Position numbers and translations under genes: made by a program
In this document: piece after piece, positions 5,499 to 9,369 of the stretch
Layout of the letters: every line of letters begins with the position of its first letter
How positions within the stretch are numbered: the first letter of the stretch is position 1
The notes under the pieces: generated by a model
Seen by the model: the letters and a program-made list of their open reading frames with translations, nothing else
Database searches by the model: none
Told to the model about the DNA's origin: nothing
Assembly (NCBI GenBank): GCA_049975325.1
Contig: JBNGDW010000065.1
Span: forward strand, 1 to 9,369
Reading direction: 5' to 3'
DNA length: 9,369 nucleotides
DNA from: JBNGDW01 sp049975325
GTDB lineage: Bacteria > Cloacimonadota > Cloacimonadia > JGIOTU-2 > JBNGDW01

Positions 5499-5996
5499 AT
5501 GATAAGTATTGACTATACTCTGATAATTGTTATAATCAATTTTGTCATACTCTTGCTGATTTTAAGTAAGGTGCTTTATAAACCTCTTACCTCCTTTCTT
5601 GATAAACGAGAAAAGCAGATAAAAGAAGACTTAGAATCGGCTAAAAAGAGTAGAATACAGGCAGAAGGGCTTCTTAAAAAGCAAGAAAAAATGCTCCAAG
5701 AGGCAAAACAAGAAGCGAGAAAAATCAGGGATGACGCCACTGCCTACGCAAAGAAAGAAGAAGAAAATATCATTCAGGATGCATATAAGAAACGGGACGC
5801 TATTCTGGAGGAGGCTAAAAAGACGGTAGAAGCAGAGGTTCAAAAGGCAAAGAGACAGATTCAAGCTGAAATCGGAGAGCTGGTTGCAGGATTAACAGAC
5901 AGGCTTATTAAAAAGAAGCTTACTGAAAAAGATGATCTGAAACTGATAGATTCGCTCATCGCATCAGAATTACAAAATGCAGGGAAAAACAAATGA
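5499..5996 (+). CDS. atpF: ATP synthase Fo subunit b (peripheral stalk)
   Basis: This 165-residue protein has one N-terminal membrane helix (about 5-27), the conserved LYKPLTSFLDKREKQI junction, then a long charged right-handed coiled coil up to about residue 140. It forms the dimeric stator stalk linking subunit a to delta and alpha. There is only one b gene, so a b homodimer is expected rather than a b/b' pair. A modest ribosome site (AAGGG, about 5489-5493) precedes the ATG. Its stop overlaps the atpH start as ATGA. Confidence 0.94.
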   Translation: MISIDYTLIIVIINFVILLLILSKVLYKPLTSFLDKREKQIKEDLESAKKSRIQAEGLLKKQEKMLQEAKQEARKIRDDATAYAKKEEENIIQDAYKKRDAILEEAKKTVEAEVQKAKRQIQAEIGELVAGLTDRLIKKKLTEKDDLKLIDSLIASELQNAGKNK

Positions 5997-6538
5997 TCCG
6001 CAACATTATCGCTGATAGGTACTCTCAAGCCTTTGTAGATTTATATGAGGACGATGTCCTGCCCGGCATAGAGAAAAAAATAGAAAAATTAATTGATCTA
6101 TGGGATAATAATCCATTAATTAACGAGTTCCTCTCCGCACCGCTTGTAAGGGATGAGGATAAAAAAGAAGTTATTGATGAACTTCGCAAGGCGTTGGATC
6201 TAAGCGAGTATATGCATAAATTCCTCTATCTTCTCGTTGACAATGATAGAATGGGTTTCCTGCGGGATATTTGTGAAATGATCAAACGGAAGATCCACAA
6301 CAGACTTGGTATCAATGATGTGACTCTGCTCACTACACATAAAGTTCAGCCAGAAACCTTGCAGAAGATAAAGACTTTCTTGCATAAATATATACCAGAC
6401 GAGATACACTTTAATCATCGTATTGACGAAAGCATTCGTGGTGGCTTTATTGCCTATGGCGAAAATATCGTAATAGATGCATCTGTCAAAAATAACCTGG
6501 AACTATTTAAGAAAATTTTTGTCAGTAGCCGTATGTAA
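5993..6538 (+). CDS. atpH: ATP synthase F1 subunit delta
   Basis: This 181-residue protein is the family's usual length. The N-terminal helical domain begins with the typical RYSQAFVDLYED, and the C-terminal part carries the conserved IRGGFIAYGENIVIDASVKNNLE segment. Delta caps the alpha/beta crown and binds the b stalk. The gene overlaps atpF by 4 bases and is followed by a 26-base gap before atpA, the longest gap in the window. Confidence 0.94.
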   Translation: MIRNIIADRYSQAFVDLYEDDVLPGIEKKIEKLIDLWDNNPLINEFLSAPLVRDEDKKEVIDELRKALDLSEYMHKFLYLLVDNDRMGFLRDICEMIKRKIHNRLGINDVTLLTTHKVQPETLQKIKTFLHKYIPDEIHFNHRIDESIRGGFIAYGENIVIDASVKNNLELFKKIFVSSRM

Positions 6539-6564
6539 AGAGCAGATAGGCTATGTGAGGTATA

Positions 6565-8142
6565 ATGAATATTCAACCAGATGAAATAACAAAAATCATA
6601 AAAGAACGAATTGCAAAGTATGAGTACCAAATTGATGCAGCTGAGGTCGGGCGCGTGATTGAGGTCGGCGATGGAATCGCAAGAGTATATGGACTCCGTG
6701 ATATTATGGCAAATGAACTGGTGCAATTTAAAAATGATGTATATGGAATGGCTCTTAATCTTGAAGAGGATAATGTAGGATGTATTATATTAGGAGATTA
6801 TTCTGGAATCAAAGAAGGGGATATTGTAAGACGGACAAATAGAATTGTAAGCGTTCCTGTAGGAGAAGAGCTTCTCGGGAGAGTTATAAACCCTCTAGGA
6901 ATGCCAATCGATGGAAAAGGAGAGATAAAAGGGAAAGAGATACGGCCTATTGAAAGAAAAGCTCTGGGCGTTGTGCAGCGAGTTCCAGTAAAAGAACCTG
7001 TTCAGTCAGGACTGAAAGCAATCGATTCTATGATCCCGATCGGAAGGGGACAGCGTGAACTAATAATTGGTGATAGACAAACTGGAAAAACAGCAATTGC
7101 TGTGGATACGATAATTAACCAACGAGATTCTGATATTTATTGCATTTATGTTGCAATTGGCCAGAAAGAATCATCTGTTGCCAAAGTTGTTGAAGCGTTC
7201 AGAGAAAACGATGCTATGGATTATACAGTGGTTATTTCGGCAACAGCCGCTGACCCACCATCTTTCCAGTATATTGCCCCTTATGCTGGAACGAGTATAG
7301 GAGAATATTTTAGAGATAATGGCAAGCATGCCCTTATCGTATTTGATGACCTCTCGAAACACGCAGTTGCCTACAGGGAGCTATCACTTTTACTTCGCCG
7401 CCCTCCAGGAAGGGAGGCATACCCGGGTGACATCTTTTACTTGCATTCACGGCTGCTTGAACGAGCATCCAAACTTAACGATAAACTCGGAGGAGGGTCA
7501 CTCACTGCCCTCCCAATTATAGAAACAAAAGCTGGAGAAATATCCGCATACATTCCTACAAATGTTATTTCTATTACAGATGGACAAATCTATCTTGAAA
7601 CGCGGCTTTTTAACTCTGGGGTTCGACCTGCAGTCAATGTAGGACTTTCTGTCTCCAGAGTTGGAGGAAATGCTCAAGTAAAAGCCATGAAAGATATAGC
7701 TGGAAGACTGCGTATAGAACTCGCTCAATTTAGAGAACTGGAAAGTTTTGCAAAATTTGGAGCAGAGCTCGATAAAGAAACCCAAGCTCAATTAACCAGA
7801 GGAAACCGCCTTGTTGAAATTCTTAAACAGGATCAGTATGATCCACTCCCTGTAGAAAAACAGATTGCAATCATTTTCATGGCAAATAACGGGTATCTTG
7901 ATGATTTCCCCTTGGACATCATCGAAGATATTGAAAAAGAATTGTTTAACCAACTGGATACAAACTATAAGGAGCTTGGTAAGAAACTTCTTACTGCTGA
8001 TGGCATAACTGAAGAGATTGAAAAAGAGTTGCATGAACTTTGTAAAAATGTTAAATCAACCCTTGACCATGAAATAAAACCCTCTGAGAGAGAAGCCTCT
8101 GCTGAACAAGAGGAAGAGGTGGATGAGATAAAGCAGGCTTAA
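6565..8142 (+). CDS. atpA: ATP synthase F1 subunit alpha
   Basis: This 525-residue subunit is the non-catalytic nucleotide-binding partner of beta. It has an N-terminal beta barrel, then the P-loop GDRQTGKT at 169-176, and SVSRVGG with the arginine finger R365 that reaches the catalytic site on beta. A helical C-terminal domain follows. The last 20 or so residues are a highly acidic, Glu-rich tail that looks poorly conserved. A short Shine-Dalgarno (GAGG, 6557-6560) precedes the ATG. The gene ends one base before the atpG start. Confidence 0.97.
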   Translation: MNIQPDEITKIIKERIAKYEYQIDAAEVGRVIEVGDGIARVYGLRDIMANELVQFKNDVYGMALNLEEDNVGCIILGDYSGIKEGDIVRRTNRIVSVPVGEELLGRVINPLGMPIDGKGEIKGKEIRPIERKALGVVQRVPVKEPVQSGLKAIDSMIPIGRGQRELIIGDRQTGKTAIAVDTIINQRDSDIYCIYVAIGQKESSVAKVVEAFRENDAMDYTVVISATAADPPSFQYIAPYAGTSIGEYFRDNGKHALIVFDDLSKHAVAYRELSLLLRRPPGREAYPGDIFYLHSRLLERASKLNDKLGGGSLTALPIIETKAGEISAYIPTNVISITDGQIYLETRLFNSGVRPAVNVGLSVSRVGGNAQVKAMKDIAGRLRIELAQFRELESFAKFGAELDKETQAQLTRGNRLVEILKQDQYDPLPVEKQIAIIFMANNGYLDDFPLDIIEDIEKELFNQLDTNYKELGKKLLTADGITEEIEKELHELCKNVKSTLDHEIKPSEREASAEQEEEVDEIKQA

Positions 8143-8143
8143 T

Positions 8144-9010
8144 ATGCCAAGTCTTAAAACCATTCGGCAGAAAATAGAGTCTATTAAAAGCACCCGGCAG
8201 GTCACCAGTGCAATGAAGATGGTCTCAGCTGCAAAACTACAGCGAGCTCAACAAGCTATTTTAAATGCTCGACCTTATGCTGATGAACTGGATGAGATAT
8301 TGCTTTCTTTTGCGTCCAGAACCCCTGACTATCTTCATCCCTTACTTCGTAGAGTTGGCCCTGAAGAAGTTCAAACAATTGGTCTAATTGTCGTTACTGC
8401 AGATAAGGGATTATGCGGGGCTTTTAATCTAAATATTATAAAGGCTGCTGAAAGTATTATTCAAAAGTATAAAGATAAAAAGATAGAGCTCATCTGCGTG
8501 GGGAAAAAGGGATGGAAACATTTTAGTAAAGCAGGATATCCAATTCGGGAAAAATATCTTGAATTTTTTGATAAACTTGAGTTTCATCACAGCAGCGATA
8601 TTATGAAGTTGGTGGTATCTAGCTTTCTTGCAAGGGAATATGACAAGGTTATCATTGTATATAATGAGTTCAAATCCGCCCTTCAGCAACGAATCGTAGA
8701 GCGGCAACTACTGCCATTTGAAACTCAAGAAACAGAAGAGAAGCCTCTTCCTCCTTATATCCTGGAACCTGACTCTGTCACACTTTTGGAAGAGTTAATT
8801 AAAAAACATTTAGATGTTCAAATATGGCGAATTCTTCTTGAATCATCCTCAGCAGAACAGGGAGCACGTATGACAGCAATGGACTCTGCAACCGATAACG
8901 CTGATGAGCTTATTGAAGAGCTTACGATTAGCTATAATCGTAAACGACAAGAAAATATTACAACCGCAATTATAGAAGTGGCTTCAGCTGCCGAAGCAAT
9001 GAAAGGATAA
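8144..9010 (+). CDS. atpG: ATP synthase F1 subunit gamma (central stalk)
   Basis: This 288-residue protein matches the family length. The N-terminal helix begins LKTIRQKIESIKSTRQVTSAMKMVSAAKLQ, and the C-terminal helix includes RMTAMDSATDNADE and a NRKRQENITT segment. Together they form the coiled-coil rotor shaft. The middle Rossmann-like part includes TADKGLCGAFN. It transmits c-ring rotation to the catalytic head. The ATG lies one base after the atpA stop, so translational coupling is likely. Confidence 0.96.
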   Translation: MPSLKTIRQKIESIKSTRQVTSAMKMVSAAKLQRAQQAILNARPYADELDEILLSFASRTPDYLHPLLRRVGPEEVQTIGLIVVTADKGLCGAFNLNIIKAAESIIQKYKDKKIELICVGKKGWKHFSKAGYPIREKYLEFFDKLEFHHSSDIMKLVVSSFLAREYDKVIIVYNEFKSALQQRIVERQLLPFETQETEEKPLPPYILEPDSVTLLEELIKKHLDVQIWRILLESSSAEQGARMTAMDSATDNADELIEELTISYNRKRQENITTAIIEVASAAEAMKG

Positions 9011-9021
9011 TAACCAGTTAT

Positions 9022-9026
9022 GGAGG
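9022..9026 (+). promoter_or_regulatory. Shine-Dalgarno deciding the atpD start
   Basis: GGAGG lies 5 bases before a TTG at 9032. The upstream in-frame ATG at 9020 overlaps this motif and has no site of its own, so the TTG is preferred. Confidence 0.65.
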
Positions 9027-9031
9027 AAAGT

Positions 9032-9369
9032 TTGAATAAAGGCAAAATCATACAAATCATTGGCCCAGTAGTAGATGTTGAGTTTAAAAACTCTGAATTA
9101 CCCTCAACTTTTACTGCTCTATTGATAAAAAGAAAAGACCAAAGCGATCTTATTTTAGAGGTACAACAACATCTCGGGGAAAATAGAGTCCGAGCTATAG
9201 CTATGGATTCTACAGACGGATTACAAAGAGCTCAAGAAGTTATCAATACCGGGAAGCCTATATCTGTCCCCGTTGGAAAACAGACGCTTGGCCGACTTAT
9301 GAATGTTGTTGGTGCCCCAATTGACGAATTGGGCGAAATAAAAGCCAAAGAGCAATATCCGATTCATCG
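9032..9369 (+). CDS. atpD: ATP synthase F1 subunit beta, 5' part only
   Basis: The gene runs off the right edge. The visible 112 residues are the N-terminal beta-barrel domain and the start of the nucleotide-binding domain: the opening NKGKIIQIIGPVVDVEF, then VRAIAMDSTDGLQRAQ, VPVGKQTLGRLMNVVGAPID, all typical of AtpD. The P-loop lies outside the window. I place the start at TTG 9032 because it gives the usual family N-terminus and a well-spaced ribosome site. ATG at 9020 would add four residues (MEES) in the same frame. Gene order after atpG supports the call; atpC is expected next. Confidence 0.93.
   Translation, partial: MNKGKIIQIIGPVVDVEFKNSELPSTFTALLIKRKDQSDLILEVQQHLGENRVRAIAMDSTDGLQRAQEVINTGKPISVPVGKQTLGRLMNVVGAPIDELGEIKAKEQYPIH

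Noticed and set aside
6561..6566. TATAAT just before atpA
   Set aside because: It overlaps the atpA start codon, so it cannot be the -10 of an atpA promoter, and no matching -35 is seen at the right distance.
1..9369. parS sites, CRISPR arrays, tRNAs, insertion sequences, rho-independent terminators
   Set aside because: I looked for a CACGTG-centred parS palindrome, repeated spacers, cloverleaf-like stretches, transposase frames and GC stem plus T-run structures and found none. Nearly every base is coding.

Overview
The window is a continuous run of co-directional genes, all on the + strand. Junctions are overlaps or gaps of at most 26 bases, and I see no terminator or promoter inside. In order they are: the 3' end of rsmG (gidB), parA (soj), parB (spo0J), a membrane-anchored M23 peptidase, a bactofilin, two small ATP synthase accessory membrane proteins (AtpZ-like and AtpI-like), then F1Fo-ATP synthase genes atpB (a), two atpE genes (c1 and c2), atpF (b), atpH (delta), atpA (alpha), atpG (gamma) and the 5' end of atpD (beta). 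atpC would be expected just beyond the right edge.

The layout joins two oriC-linked neighbourhoods: rsmG-parA-parB (as in Caulobacter or Bacillus) and rsmG-atpI-atpB... (as in E. coli). An M23 peptidase and a bactofilin sit between them. The DNA is moderately AT-rich with ordinary bacterial start and Shine-Dalgarno usage. Bactofilin plus M23 peptidase plus an AtpZ/AtpI pair suggests a diderm bacterium, perhaps from an uncultured FCB-like or related phylum. That placement is inference; the window has no phylogenetic marker I can assign with certainty.

The first half concerns chromosome and cell-shape organisation. ParA and ParB partition the origin region, the bactofilin forms polymers, and the M23 enzyme probably cuts peptidoglycan at sites set by the bactofilin. 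The second half encodes a rotary ATP synthase.

The standout is the rotor. There are two c-subunit genes in tandem. c2 is a normal 79-residue hairpin with a clear Na+-type site (E62-S-T-x-x-Y) and a second carboxylate, E29, where Na+ enzymes usually have Gln. c1 is a 242-residue fusion of three hairpins, and only the first keeps the essential helix-2 carboxylate (E63). The other two have Gln there (Q145, Q225). A ring containing c1 would therefore carry fewer ion sites than hairpins. This resembles in principle the hybrid c-ring of Acetobacterium woodii, but with three hairpins and one carboxylate per c1 chain. c2 has a strong Shine-Dalgarno sequence and c1 a poor one, which fits a ring of mostly c2 with few c1 copies.
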